This document shows, in pieces, positions 17,678 through 26,944 of a stretch of 64,000 bases of DNA. The DNA lies in NCBI RefSeq assembly GCF_042684585.1, contig NZ_JBHULS010000002.1, forward strand, positions 682,001 through 746,000. The letters are read 5' to 3'. Numbering within the stretch: position 1 is the stretch's first letter; each line of letters opens with the position of its first letter. The position numbers and the translations under genes are program-made. The notes beneath the pieces were generated by a model, which worked only from the letters and a program-made list of their open reading frames with translations, was not told where the DNA came from and did no database searches. Source of the stretch: Algorimicrobium sediminis. GTDB lineage: Bacteria; Bacteroidota; Bacteroidia; Flavobacteriales; Flavobacteriaceae.

Positions 17678-17708
17678 AAAAAAGCGGTAAGAAACGTTAA
17701 GCTTACCG
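17678..17708 (-). promoter_or_regulatory. Terminator-like hairpin in metG leader
   Basis: On the minus strand CGGTAAG and CTTACCG (17685-17691 with 17702-17708) form a 7-bp stem with a 10-base loop, followed by CTTTTTT. It lies between the predicted metG promoter and the start codon. The only gene upstream on that side is divergent, so it is not a terminator for another gene and may be an attenuator. Confidence 0.5.
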
Positions 17709-17731
17709 GGTTATAATTTTATATTAAAGGA

Positions 17732-17739
17732 CAAAAGTA
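17732..17739 (-). promoter_or_regulatory. -7 element TACTTTTG for metG
   Basis: A perfect TAnnTTTG match on the minus strand, 72 bases before the metG start. No clear -33 TTG. Confidence 0.5.
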
Positions 17740-17863
17740 CGGATTTTACAGGCTTTTTCTACCCGTGCTATTATAAAATTTTGATTGTAAATGCTACCTT
17801 ATTTTTTTCAGATTTAAAGACCTAATAAAACCACGGAAATTAAAAAAAATGTACATTTACAGT

Positions 17864-18880
17864 ATGTCAAAAATATCTTTATTCGTATTGTTACTGGGTG
17901 CCGTACTATGCTTGGGAATAGCTAGTGCGCCCACTAATAATGAACGTTTACCAAAAGCTAATAAATTGATACAACCACCCTTTTTAAAACTTGGCGATAC
18001 TGTGGCTATTGTGGCGCCTTCCGGAATTTTAAAACATAGAGAAGCCGAAATACAACGCGCCGTAAATTTGCTAGAAAGTTGGGGTTTGCATGCCCTAGTT
18101 GGGCAACATGTTTTTAAGCAAGGCAACCATTTTGCGGGTACCGATGCCCAGCGTTGCGAAGATTTTCAGAACGCGATGGACAATCCCAATGTAAAAGCTA
18201 TTTGGGCAGCCAGAGGTGGCTATGGTACGGTGCGTATTTTGGATAAATTAGACTACACCAAATTCCATGAAAATCCAAAATGGCTTATAGGGTATAGCGA
18301 CATTACAGCGTTGCATAACGATTTTCATAATGCGGGTTACGAAACCATTCATGCTATGATGTGCACCAATTTAACAGCCAATACTGCAGGTATGGATCAT
18401 ACCATTGCAAGCTTAAAAAAAGCGCTTTTTGGCAACTTGGAAACCTACACCTTAAAGGGCTCCAATTACAACAAGCCAGGTAGTGTGCAAGCACCAATTG
18501 TTGGTGGAAACTTAACCATTTTACACACCATGTTAGGATCTAAAAGCAGCCTAGATACCCGTGGAAAAATTCTGTTTATTGAAGAAATAGGTGAGTATAA
18601 GTATCATATTGATAGGATGTTACAGAGCTTAAAACGTGCTGGTTATTTTGATGATTGCGCTGGACTTTTGGTAGGCGATATGAGCAAAATAAGAAAAAAC
18701 ACTACTTCCTGGGGAAGTTCTGTAGAACAATTAATATTAGATGCATTAGCCGAATACCAGTTTCCGATAGCTTTTAATATGCCAGCTGGCCACGAAGCAG
18801 ATAACAGAGCTCTTATTTTAGGGCAGGAGGTACGTATGGAAGTAGGCACCGATTTTAGTACGCTGCAATTTTTAAAATAA
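17864..18880 (+). CDS. ldcA: LD-carboxypeptidase (peptidase S66, LdcA-like)
   Basis: A serine peptidase of family S66 that removes the terminal D-Ala from muropeptide tetrapeptides during cell-wall recycling. Landmarks: GDTVAIVAPSGIL, AARGGYGTVRILDKLDY, WLIGYSDITALHNDFH (nucleophile Ser in GYSDIT), LFIEEIGEYKYHIDRML (Glu), MPAGHEADNRALILG (His). A hydrophobic N-terminus (ISLFVLLLGAVLCLGIASA) suggests export, unlike the cytosolic E. coli enzyme. I chose the ATG at 17864 (MSKISLF); another ATG lies at 17849. Its last 9 bases overlap a convergent small membrane-protein gene. Confidence 0.9.
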   Translation: MSKISLFVLLLGAVLCLGIASAPTNNERLPKANKLIQPPFLKLGDTVAIVAPSGILKHREAEIQRAVNLLESWGLHALVGQHVFKQGNHFAGTDAQRCEDFQNAMDNPNVKAIWAARGGYGTVRILDKLDYTKFHENPKWLIGYSDITALHNDFHNAGYETIHAMMCTNLTANTAGMDHTIASLKKALFGNLETYTLKGSNYNKPGSVQAPIVGGNLTILHTMLGSKSSLDTRGKILFIEEIGEYKYHIDRMLQSLKRAGYFDDCAGLLVGDMSKIRKNTTSWGSSVEQLILDALAEYQFPIAFNMPAGHEADNRALILGQEVRMEVGTDFSTLQFLK

Positions 18881-19225
18881 ACGCTTCTGGTAGCGAAAAA
18901 ATAATAGCGCGCCAATAAAATACAAACCAACATCTATAAAATCGGCGGTATATCTGGCGCTTACTTGCGGCATAAACCATTCAAAATAAACCGAAAAATA
19001 AAGGGTTAATCCTAAAATAACTGGTAGCGGCACAAATAAATCCTCTGTTTTTTTAATAAACCGTAAAATGGCCAAGCTTATGCTTAAAACTATTGGCATA
19101 CATAAAAAATCGTTTACGTAATTATTTATCCAAGAAGGTAGTGGTATGTTAAGCCGTTGCGCAAAATAAATACTAGCGGCTATGCCAATACTAATATAAA
19201 AAACAGGTTGTGCTAAAATTTTCAT
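18872..19225 (-). CDS. Small integral membrane protein
   Basis: A protein of 117 residues with about four hydrophobic segments (AQPVFYISIGIAASIYFA, FLCMPIVLSISLAILRF, LPVILGLTLYFSVYFEWF, FIDVGLYFIGALLFF) and a basic tail. I chose ATG 19225, which overlaps the stop of the upstream gene as ATGA; a longer in-frame start at 19285 would overlap that gene much more. Similar short proteins occur in other flavobacteria without an experimental function. It is tail-to-tail with ldcA. Confidence 0.7.
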   Translation of the reverse strand: MKILAQPVFYISIGIAASIYFAQRLNIPLPSWINNYVNDFLCMPIVLSISLAILRFIKKTEDLFVPLPVILGLTLYFSVYFEWFMPQVSARYTADFIDVGLYFIGALLFFRYQKRLF

Positions 19226-19524
19226 GCCACTATGGTTGAAATAAGCCAAGCTATAAACATACCAATTGCCATAAAAACCATCCAAATACCGTGTACTATT
19301 TTGGCAAAAATACGAACGATTAAAAAGCGATGATTTCCGTATTTTTCAATAAACGGAGGCGATTGTTCCTTTTGAATACGCTCGCGTTCCTTACGGTCTT
19401 TTTCCTCTTGAGCAAAAGCTAATTCACGTCTTTTTTGATGCGATAATAAGGCACCACAGTTGGTACAATATTCCTTGTTTGTATTGTAAATACCACAATT
19501 GGGACATTTTATATGACTGGCCAT
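19222..19524 (-). CDS. Zinc-ribbon membrane protein
   Basis: A 100-residue protein: N-terminal double CxxC zinc ribbon (CPNCGIYNTNKEYCTNCG, residues 7-24), a charged helix rich in Lys and Glu (about 30-53), and one or two C-terminal membrane segments (FAKIVHGIWMVFMAIGMFIAWLI). It resembles small anchored zinc-ribbon proteins; the role is unknown. Coupled to the downstream membrane-protein gene by an ATGA overlap, so the two may act together. Confidence 0.75.
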   Translation of the reverse strand: MASHIKCPNCGIYNTNKEYCTNCGALLSHQKRRELAFAQEEKDRKERERIQKEQSPPFIEKYGNHRFLIVRIFAKIVHGIWMVFMAIGMFIAWLISTIVA

Positions 19525-19703
19525 AGCGCGTAATTAATGAAAAAACAAAGGTACGACTAAAAGTGGCATTTAGAAATTTATATGTTTTGTTTACAGTTTA
19601 AGTTGAAGCACCGTACCAAACTTTTTTTTCGTACCTTTTTGGAAGCATTTTTATCCGTTTTATTATTTTTTTGAATAAAGCGAACACAAATTAATGTTAT
19701 ACT

Positions 19704-20063
19704 ATGGCCCAACACAACGAACTAGGTGTTTTAGGCGAAAAATTAGCCGCAGCACATTTACAAAACAAAGGTTACGATATTCTAGAACAAAATTACACCT
19801 TTCAGAAAGCGGAGGTAGACATTATTGCGCAACATAACAACATGGTTATTTGTGTAGAGGTAAAGACGCGAAATTCAGACTTTTTTGGCGATCCGCAGGA
19901 GTTTGTTACCGCTTCAAAAATAAAATTATTAGTAAAGGCTATGGACGCCTACATGACCGAAAATGCCATTGATTTGGAATGCCGATTTGATATTGTCGCC
20001 GTATTAAAAAATAAAAACCAGGAAGTTATTACACACTATGAAGATGCCTTTTATCATTTTTAA
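19704..20063 (+). CDS. YraN family (UPF0102) nuclease-like protein
   Basis: A 119-residue member of UPF0102, with a Holliday-junction-resolvase/PD-(D/E)xK fold. NELGVLGEKLAAAHLQNKGYDIL opens the protein, and KAEVDIIAQHNNMVICVEVKTRNSDFFG contains the Asp and the ExK (VEVK) active-site set. Residues FVTASKIKLLVKAMDAYM and CRFDIVAV are typical. The family's biological role is still poorly defined. Its stop overlaps the convergent TlpA-like gene by four bases. Confidence 0.9.
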   Translation: MAQHNELGVLGEKLAAAHLQNKGYDILEQNYTFQKAEVDIIAQHNNMVICVEVKTRNSDFFGDPQEFVTASKIKLLVKAMDAYMTENAIDLECRFDIVAVLKNKNQEVITHYEDAFYHF

Positions 20064-21388
20064 GGCTGCTTATGGTTGTTCTTGAAATACATTTTTAGTG
20101 CCTCAAAATCTTCGGGCTTTGCTAATATTGTTTTGTTGCTATCCAACACATAATACGAAGGCGTGCCGCTTACACCGTAAGTTTCTACTACCGGACTTTG
20201 CCATTTTTGTAAATCGTAGGTGTGTGTAAATTGGGGTAAATACGTTATAAATTTATTCCATTGGCGTACACCATCTTCCAAGGCATAAGCCAAAACAACA
20301 ATGTTAGGATATTGTTCCATAAATGCGGCTACTTTAGGTAAGGTTTCTAAACAGTGATTGCAACTACTGCTCCAAAAAATGAGTAGCGTTTTTAGGCTGG
20401 TGTTAAAATTGTAAAGTGTGGTGTTTGTTACTTTTTTAGAATCCAGATAAGTAAAATTAAAATTGCTTGCTTGTTTTCCTATAGCTGTTTTGTTATAGGT
20501 TTCTAGGGTGTTTACCAAATGGGTTTGGTTGTATTGTTTTGCTAGGGGCAACAAATGGGTATCGCTAATAAAATTAGCTACTTCGGGTTGTTGGTTTTGG
20601 ATCATGTATTGCCATAAGTTGGCAAGTAACATAATGGTTGCGGTATCATGTGGCTTGCTAGCGGTAACGATAGTAGTAACAGCTTGTTTGTAATACTCTT
20701 GTTCTGGTGGCATGGCCAAAACATAAGCCAACACCCGATCATTTAAAAACTTGGTGTTTTGTAACAGGGTGTCGCCAAAATTTATAAAGTCGAAATACTG
20801 TTCTTTTATGTTTTGAGCATATTGCTGTGCCGCTTGGTAGCCTTTGGGAATATGGGTTCTACTGGCTTTAACAAATGGTGCAATCATCATATTAGAAGTT
20901 TTGGCTTCAAAAGAATCTTGTGTGTTCCGTTGGGTTTTAAAAATGGTGGCTAAAGCCGATTTTTGCTGCTTTTTAGAATTTTCGGTAGTGTAATACTGGC
21001 TTATTAGTTTGTTAATAGTTGCTAGCGAATCGGTGTAGGTTTGCCAAACCATATTTTCTTCAGACGCTGTAAAATTTAAGCCTTCTTCCAAACTAAACGT
21101 TAGCGCAACCGATTCGTTACCGGAATAAAACACATCAAAATTATAGGTTTCCACAGGCACGGCGTACACAATTTTATAAATTCCAGGCTTGGCTTGGCTG
21201 TTTAATGTAAAGGACCAACTGCCGTCTGTTTTGGTTTTGGTTTGATTTATATATTCGGTACCAGTGGGCGTTACGTAGTAAAGTAAGGCAAAATTAAAAT
21301 CTGCTGCCGGCAAAAAAGTACCTTGAATGCTATGTTGGGCACTCGTTATTAAGGGTATTAGAAATGCTATAAATAGGTACTTTTTCAT
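20060..21388 (-). CDS. TlpA-like thioredoxin-domain protein (exported)
   Basis: A 442-residue periplasmic thiol-disulfide protein: signal peptide (MKKYLFIAFLIPLITSAQ), an N-terminal beta-rich DUF4369-like region (IQGTFLPAADFNFALLYYV), a helical middle region, and a C-terminal TlpA/AhpC-type thioredoxin fold with active site FWSSSCNHCLETLPK (CNHC, around 340) and a cis-Pro region GVSGTPSYYVLD. It probably reduces or isomerises exported proteins. It lies just downstream of mfd on the same strand (22 bases). Confidence 0.85.
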   Translation of the reverse strand: MKKYLFIAFLIPLITSAQHSIQGTFLPAADFNFALLYYVTPTGTEYINQTKTKTDGSWSFTLNSQAKPGIYKIVYAVPVETYNFDVFYSGNESVALTFSLEEGLNFTASEENMVWQTYTDSLATINKLISQYYTTENSKKQQKSALATIFKTQRNTQDSFEAKTSNMMIAPFVKASRTHIPKGYQAAQQYAQNIKEQYFDFINFGDTLLQNTKFLNDRVLAYVLAMPPEQEYYKQAVTTIVTASKPHDTATIMLLANLWQYMIQNQQPEVANFISDTHLLPLAKQYNQTHLVNTLETYNKTAIGKQASNFNFTYLDSKKVTNTTLYNFNTSLKTLLIFWSSSCNHCLETLPKVAAFMEQYPNIVVLAYALEDGVRQWNKFITYLPQFTHTYDLQKWQSPVVETYGVSGTPSYYVLDSNKTILAKPEDFEALKMYFKNNHKQP

Positions 21389-21410
21389 GGTGTTTTTTTT
21401 ATTTTGAGTC

Positions 21411-24400
21411 TTACAGATTGGTGGTTTCCGGTGTTAAACTAATTGGTTCCAAGGCAAGTAAAGCGCTTTTAACGCTTTTTATGTTTTCAAAGGTTACCAA
21501 TAAACGCAGGCCGTTTCTTGTTTGTTTTTCCTTCATTTTACAAGCTTTAGGATGCGTTTGTACGTATTGTAACACACGTGTAAAGTTTTTACTTTGGTAA
21601 AATCCACTTTGTTGGTCTGTAATAAAGTAGCCAATAAGTTTGTTTTGTTTCATAACTACTTTTTCCAAGCCCATTTTTGTGGCTAGCCATTTTAAACGCA
21701 CGCTGTTAAGTAATTCTACAACGGGTGTTGGTAAGGGTCCAAAGCGATCGCGAATATCCTGCTCAAAAGTTAGTAATTCGCTTTCTGTTTTAATGTCGTT
21801 AAGCTTGGTATAAAGGTTTAAACGTTCCGTAATATTGTTTACATAATCGTCTGGAAATAGTAATTCAAAATCACTGTCAATGGTAATATCTTTTACATAA
21901 TCTTTTTCTTTACCATCATTGTCGTATAAATCTTTAAATTCGGTTTCTTTTAATTCTTCAATAGCTTCGTTTAATATTTTTTGATAGGTATCAAAGCCAA
22001 TATCTGCTATAAAGCCGCTTTGTTCGCCACCTAGCAAATCGCCAGCACCGCGAATTTCTAAATCTTTCATAGCAATATTAAATCCGCTGCCTAATTCGCT
22101 AAATTGTTCGAGAGCTGTCATGCGTTTTCGGGCATCTTCCGTCATTGCGGAGTATTCTGGAGTAATAAAATAACAGAAGGCTTTTTTGTTGCTTCGGCCT
22201 ACACGACCACGCATTTGGTGTAAATCGCTTAACCCAAAGTTATTGGCGTTGTTTATAAATATGGTATTGGCATTAGGGACATCCAAACCACTTTCTACAA
22301 TGGTGGTACTTACAAGAATATCAAATTCACCATTTATAAAGGCAAGCATAAGCTGCTCTAGTTTTTTGCCTTCCATTTGGCCATGTCCAATACCAATTTT
22401 GGCATCGGGCACTAGGCGTTGCAACATGCCGGCTACTTCTTTAATGTTTTCTATGCGGTTATGAATAAAAAATATTTGTCCGCCTCGCTGAATTTCGTAT
22501 GATACGGCATCGCGAATAGTTTCTTCGGAAAACCGAATAACATGACTTTCTATAGGATATCTGTTGGGTGGTGGTGTGGTAATGACAGATAAATCGCGAG
22601 CTGCCATAAGGCTAAATTGCAGGGTACGCGGTATAGGTGTTGCTGTAAGCGTGAGGACATCTACATGTTCTTTTAGTGTTTTTAATTTTTCTTTAACGGC
22701 TACACCAAATTTTTGCTCTTCGTCCACAATTAGCAAACCTAAATCCTTAAAGGCTACGTTTTTATTTACCAATTGGTGTGTTCCAATAATAATATCGACG
22801 GCACCAGAGGCTAAATTAGCTAAAGTTTCGCGTTTTTCTTTGGCTGTTCTAAAGCGGTTTAAATAGTCTACCGTTACGGGGAATTCTTTTAAACGCTCGG
22901 AAAACGTGCGCCAATGTTGGTAAGCTAAAATAGTTGTTGGTACTAAAACGGCTACTTGCTTGCCATTGTCTACGGCTTTAAATGCGGCACGAATTGCGAC
23001 TTCTGTTTTACCAAAACCAACGTCGCCACAAACCAGTCGGTCCATAGGGCGTTCACTTTCCATATCGGCTTTTACATCGGCCGTAGCAGTACTTTGGTCT
23101 GGCGTGTCTTCGTAAATAAACGAAGCTTCCAATTCGTGTTGCATGTGGCTATCTGGATGGTATTGATAGCCTTTTTCTAGTTTTCGTTTGGCATACACCT
23201 TAATTAAATTAAAGGCTATTTCTTTAACGCGCGATTTGGTTTTGGCTTTAAGTGTTTTCCAAGCCTTACTTCCTAATTTATAAACTTTTGGCGGCTTGCC
23301 ATCTTTGCCGTTAAATTTGGTTATTTTATGAAGCGAATGAATGCTTAAATATAATATATCCCGTTCACCGTAAATTAATTTAATGGCTTCTTGTTTGTTG
23401 CCTTCAACATCTATTTTTTGAAGCCCACCAAATCGGCCCACACCATGGTCTATATGGGTAACATAATCGCCAATATCTAAATTGGTTAATTCTTTTAACG
23501 TAATGGCCTGTTTTTTGGCATAACCATTTTTTAAATTAAATTTATGATAACGCTCAAAAATTTGATGGTCTGTGTAGCATGTTATTTTAGTGTCATGATC
23601 TGTAAAGCCTTGGTATAAGCTTAATACAATGGTTTTGTAATGAACCGTGGCTTCGGCATCGTCAAAAATATCGTGAAAACGCTTGGCTTGTTGTGCGCTT
23701 ACACAAGCTATATAATTGGTATAACCTCTTTTATGGTGTGCGTTTAAATCGTCTATTAATAAGTTGAATTGCTTATTAAATGAAGGTTGTGGTGTGGTAT
23801 TGTATGTAATGATTTGCCCAGATAATTTGCTTGGATTAGCAGTTTCCGTAAGTTCGGGCTTTACAAATACAGCTTTACTGCCAAATTCTACCAAATTAAA
23901 ATCCAATAACTGTTTTTTTAGTTCGGTGGCACTACAAAATAATGTTTCTGGTTTGGCATGTTTTAGTTCGGATGAAAGATTTTTAAAGGCCGTTTCAGCT
24001 TTGCCGTAAAAGGCGTCAATTCTATCGAAAACAAGATCGGCATTTTTTGTAAATACAACGGTTTTTTGCGCCATGTATTTTAGGAAACTTTGGCGACTTT
24101 CATCTAGAAACTTATTGGCAACATTAGGAATAACGCTTATTTTTTTAATCTGATCTGTGGAGAGTTGGGTTTCTACATCGAAGGTGCGGATGCTATCCAC
24201 ATCATCGCCAAAAAATTCGATGCGGTAGGGTTCGTCGTGCGAAAATGAAAACACATCCACAATACCACCACGTACGGAAAACTCGCCGGGTTCGGTAACA
24301 AAATCGACCCGTTTAAATTTGTATTCGAAAAGAACTTCGTTTACAAAGTCGATAGATAAATTATCATTAACGGCAATTTTAAGCGTGTTTTTTTCCAGTT

Positions 24401-24809
24401 CCTTGCGCGTCACCACCTTTTCAAAAAGCGCATCTGGATAGGTGATAATAATAGCCGGTTTTTTACGCGAATTAATACGATTTAAAACCTCGGAGCGCAG
24501 TAAAACATTGGCATTATCGGTTTCTTCAATTTGATATGGGCGCCTGTAACTACCTGGGTAAAAAAGTACGTCTTTATCATTTAACAAAGCTTCTAGATCG
24601 TTGAGGTAAAAAGCAGCTTCTTCTTTATCGTTAAAAACAATTAAAAAAGGCTTGTCTGCCTGTTTAAAAGTTTCACTAATTACGAATGAAAAAGCCGACC
24701 CCACAAGGCCTTTTAAATGGATACGGTTTTCGTTTTTGGCAATAGCAGTTTGCAGATTTTGCGTTTGCAAAGCCTGTGCATATGTTTGCGAGAGGATAGA
24801 TGTACTCAA
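21411..24809 (-). CDS. mfd: Transcription-repair coupling factor
   Basis: About 1132 residues. It removes stalled RNA polymerase from DNA lesions and recruits UvrABC. Seen in order: UvrB-like N-terminal module (HLKGLVGSAFSFVISETF, SYRRPYQIEETD), RNAP-interaction domain (LKELTNLDIGDYVTHIDHGVGRFGG), Walker A RLVCGDVGFGKTEVAIRAAF, DEEQ box (LLIVDEEQKFG), helicase motifs (TLTATPIPRTLQFSL, STTIVESGLDVPNANT, QMRGRVGRSNKKAFCYF) and the TRCF C-terminal domain. A longer in-frame ATG exists at 24869, but a perfect -7 element (TATATTTG, 24835-24828) lies inside that extension, so I prefer the TTG at 24809 (MSTSILSQTYAQAL). Confidence 0.95.
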   Translation of the reverse strand: MSTSILSQTYAQALQTQNLQTAIAKNENRIHLKGLVGSAFSFVISETFKQADKPFLIVFNDKEEAAFYLNDLEALLNDKDVLFYPGSYRRPYQIEETDNANVLLRSEVLNRINSRKKPAIIITYPDALFEKVVTRKELEKNTLKIAVNDNLSIDFVNEVLFEYKFKRVDFVTEPGEFSVRGGIVDVFSFSHDEPYRIEFFGDDVDSIRTFDVETQLSTDQIKKISVIPNVANKFLDESRQSFLKYMAQKTVVFTKNADLVFDRIDAFYGKAETAFKNLSSELKHAKPETLFCSATELKKQLLDFNLVEFGSKAVFVKPELTETANPSKLSGQIITYNTTPQPSFNKQFNLLIDDLNAHHKRGYTNYIACVSAQQAKRFHDIFDDAEATVHYKTIVLSLYQGFTDHDTKITCYTDHQIFERYHKFNLKNGYAKKQAITLKELTNLDIGDYVTHIDHGVGRFGGLQKIDVEGNKQEAIKLIYGERDILYLSIHSLHKITKFNGKDGKPPKVYKLGSKAWKTLKAKTKSRVKEIAFNLIKVYAKRKLEKGYQYHPDSHMQHELEASFIYEDTPDQSTATADVKADMESERPMDRLVCGDVGFGKTEVAIRAAFKAVDNGKQVAVLVPTTILAYQHWRTFSERLKEFPVTVDYLNRFRTAKEKRETLANLASGAVDIIIGTHQLVNKNVAFKDLGLLIVDEEQKFGVAVKEKLKTLKEHVDVLTLTATPIPRTLQFSLMAARDLSVITTPPPNRYPIESHVIRFSEETIRDAVSYEIQRGGQIFFIHNRIENIKEVAGMLQRLVPDAKIGIGHGQMEGKKLEQLMLAFINGEFDILVSTTIVESGLDVPNANTIFINNANNFGLSDLHQMRGRVGRSNKKAFCYFITPEYSAMTEDARKRMTALEQFSELGSGFNIAMKDLEIRGAGDLLGGEQSGFIADIGFDTYQKILNEAIEELKETEFKDLYDNDGKEKDYVKDITIDSDFELLFPDDYVNNITERLNLYTKLNDIKTESELLTFEQDIRDRFGPLPTPVVELLNSVRLKWLATKMGLEKVVMKQNKLIGYFITDQQSGFYQSKNFTRVLQYVQTHPKACKMKEKQTRNGLRLLVTFENIKSVKSALLALEPISLTPETTNL

Positions 24810-24827
24810 AAGCAATGTTATTTTTTG

Positions 24828-24835
24828 CAAATATA
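24828..24835 (-). promoter_or_regulatory. -7 element TATATTTG for mfd
   Basis: A perfect TAnnTTTG on the minus strand, 18 bases before TTG 24809. It falls inside the longer reading frame and supports the shorter start. Confidence 0.45.
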
Positions 24836-24869
24836 AGGCTTTGACTGCATTTAAAGATACAGGCTGCAA

Positions 24870-25316
24870 TGTTATCTTTTAGTCCGAAGTTTGGGTCATA
24901 CTTAAATCTAAAATAGGTAATGATATTTGGAAGCCTAATTAAAGAAGCCCATTACTAAATTTTAAACTAGCGCTAGTTTTTGTAGGAAATTTATCTAAAT
25001 TAAGTTCAAAACGGCTTCTAATTTTAGTGTTAAGGCATTTTTGGTAATCAAATTTCCGCTTTAAGAAAGATAGCTACCAACGATTTTTGTTAGAAACATG
25101 TCTTTCAGGGGAAACTTAAAAAAACCGTTGCGGTTTTCCCGAAAAAAAGGCTTTGTTTAAGATTTTTATTGGTTCAAGATTATTGTTAAAGTACAAAAAA
25201 TAATGTTTATTACTATCCTAAACCCTTTTTAATAAAACCGAAATTTATATTTTAAAAGGTGGTAACTTTATTTATATTTGCGGTTTTGTAATTCCGAGTA
25301 TTAAAAACACATATAT
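24870..25316. other. Gene-free gap between mfd and terB-like gene
   Basis: No credible gene. A compact inverted repeat lies at about 25120-25137 (AAAACCG, TTG loop, CGGTTTT), nested in GGGGAAA ... TTTTCCC (25108-25140). It is not followed by a long T run on either strand, so it is more likely an RNA structure or regulatory palindrome than a terminator. The right end holds the terB-like promoter. Confidence 0.45.
25273..25280 (+). promoter_or_regulatory. -7 element TATATTTG for terB-like gene
   Basis: A perfect TAnnTTTG, 37 bases upstream of the ATG at 25317. The -33 region is T-rich but lacks a clear TTG. Confidence 0.5.
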
Positions 25317-25748
25317 ATGTCATTTTCAGATTTGTTTGATAGCGGCTTTAAAAAGCGTAACGAAGATCATTTTGCAGCCATTGTTAGAGTCGCCATGGAT
25401 GATGGAATAATTAGCGACGAAGAGCGTGCCTTTTTAGATCGTTTAGCCAGAAACTTGGACATAAGCGATAGTGAGTATAAAACTATTTTAAAAGACTACC
25501 AGTCGCATCCCATAAATCCGCCAACTTCCTACGACAGACGTTTAGAGCGTTTATACGATTTGGCGCGCATGGTTTATGTAGATCATATTAAAGGCGATCA
25601 TGAAGAAGTTGTTTTACGAAAAATAGCCATTGGACTTGGCTTTTCGTCGGAAAATGTAAAATACGTGGTAGATAAGGCCTTAACATTGGTAAGTAATGGA
25701 GTGGATTTAGATACCTTTACCGAGGAAATGAGAAATATGAATCGTTAA
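25317..25748 (+). CDS. TerB-like (tellurite resistance B fold) protein
   Basis: A 143-residue all-helical protein with the TerB pattern: AAIVRVAMDDGIISDEERAFLDRLARNLDIS (residues 21-51), where acidic residues in the DDGIISDEE loop could bind a metal, and a second half EEVVLRKIAIGLGFSSENV. TerB proteins link to membrane stress and chemical resistance in ter operons, but no other ter gene is nearby, so only the fold can be claimed. Monocistronic, closed by a strong terminator. Confidence 0.8.
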   Translation: MSFSDLFDSGFKKRNEDHFAAIVRVAMDDGIISDEERAFLDRLARNLDISDSEYKTILKDYQSHPINPPTSYDRRLERLYDLARMVYVDHIKGDHEEVVLRKIAIGLGFSSENVKYVVDKALTLVSNGVDLDTFTEEMRNMNR

Positions 25749-25771
25749 GATTTACGCATAATATTTAAAAA

Positions 25772-25796
25772 AAAGCCACTGTTTAAGTGGCTTTTT
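25772..25796 (+). terminator. Bidirectional terminator between terB-like gene and fbp
   Basis: Stem AAAGCCACT (25772-25780) with AGTGGCTTT (25786-25794), a 5-base loop, T run on plus and A run on minus. It serves both convergent genes. Confidence 0.85.
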
Positions 25797-25818
25797 TTAT
25801 GGACTGTTTTTATTTGTT

Positions 25819-26826
25819 TTAGGTTGCTAAACGCATAAATTCTTCGGCTTTTTCTACCATATTTTTACTACCACAAATAAAGGGTACGCGTTGGTGTAGC
25901 TCCGTTGGTTCAATATCTAAAATGCGTGTAAAACCGTCGCTGGCTTTACCTTGGGCCTGCTCTGCTAAAAAGGCCATTGGGTTGCATTCGTACAATAAAC
26001 GCAGTTTACCGTTAGATGTTTTGGAGCTTTTAGGGTATAAATAAATGCCGCCTTTTATCATGTTTCTATGAAAATCGGACACCAAAGAGCCAATGTAGCG
26101 CGAGGTGTATGGCCGGTCGCCTTCTTCCATTTGGCAGTATTTAATATAATCTTTTATGCCTTGCGGAAAGTGGATGTAGTTGCCTTCGTTTACCGAGTAT
26201 ATTTTACCATCTGTAGGAAAGGTCATGTTTGGGTGCGATAAATAAAATGTACCAATAGCTGGGTTTAGTGTAAACCCATTTACACCGTGTCCTGTGGTGT
26301 AAACAAGCATGGTAGACGTGCCATAAACAACATATCCGGCGGCTACTTGCTGGTTTCCTTTTTGTAAAAAATCTTCTAATTGTACCGGTGTACCAACAGG
26401 TGTCACACGTCTGTAAACCGAAAAAATAGTTCCTACCGATACGTTTACATCAATATTGGAAGAGCCATCTAGTGGGTCAATTAACACCACGTATTTATTG
26501 TTGTTGTTTTCGTCTTGACTATTAATGGTAATAAAATCGTCTTCCTCTTCACTGGCAATGCCGCAAACAATGTTCCTGTTAGTTAGGGTTTGTATAAACT
26601 TGTCGTTAGCATAAACATCTAGTTTTTGTTGGTCTTCACCCTGAATATTGGTTTCGCCGGCAGCGCCAATTATATCTACTAATCCGGCTTTATTAACCTC
26701 ATGATTAACCACCTTTGCGGCCAAACGGATAGAATTTATTAGGCGCGATAGCTCACCAGAGGTGTATTTAAAGGATGCCTGATTTTCAATTATAAATTCG
26801 CCTAAAGTTTGATTTTTTCTGGACAT
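25819..26826 (-). CDS. fbp: Fructose-1,6-bisphosphatase, class I
   Basis: A 335-residue enzyme hydrolysing fructose-1,6-bisphosphate in gluconeogenesis. Metal-binding motif VVLIDPLDGSSNIDVNVSVGTIFS (about 118-141), EEDDF acidic residues, AGYVVYGTSTMLVYTTG, YTSRYIGSLVSDFHRNMIKGGIYLYP and the C-terminal YECNPMAFLAEQAQGKASDG are all class I hallmarks. Full length. Monocistronic, convergent with the TerB-like gene. Confidence 0.97.
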   Translation of the reverse strand: MSRKNQTLGEFIIENQASFKYTSGELSRLINSIRLAAKVVNHEVNKAGLVDIIGAAGETNIQGEDQQKLDVYANDKFIQTLTNRNIVCGIASEEEDDFITINSQDENNNNKYVVLIDPLDGSSNIDVNVSVGTIFSVYRRVTPVGTPVQLEDFLQKGNQQVAAGYVVYGTSTMLVYTTGHGVNGFTLNPAIGTFYLSHPNMTFPTDGKIYSVNEGNYIHFPQGIKDYIKYCQMEEGDRPYTSRYIGSLVSDFHRNMIKGGIYLYPKSSKTSNGKLRLLYECNPMAFLAEQAQGKASDGFTRILDIEPTELHQRVPFICGSKNMVEKAEEFMRLAT

Positions 26827-26944
26827 GGAACAAGGTATATGGTTGGTACAAATATCGTATTTTTTACCAAACTACAATCAGTTGTCTTCATATAAATATG
26901 GCTAAATACCACAGATTAAACTATATTTACCCCAAAATTTAGGT

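Noticed and set aside
25317..25748. Tellurite resistance operon
   Set aside because: Only a lone TerB-fold protein is present; no terC, terD or terE genes nearby.
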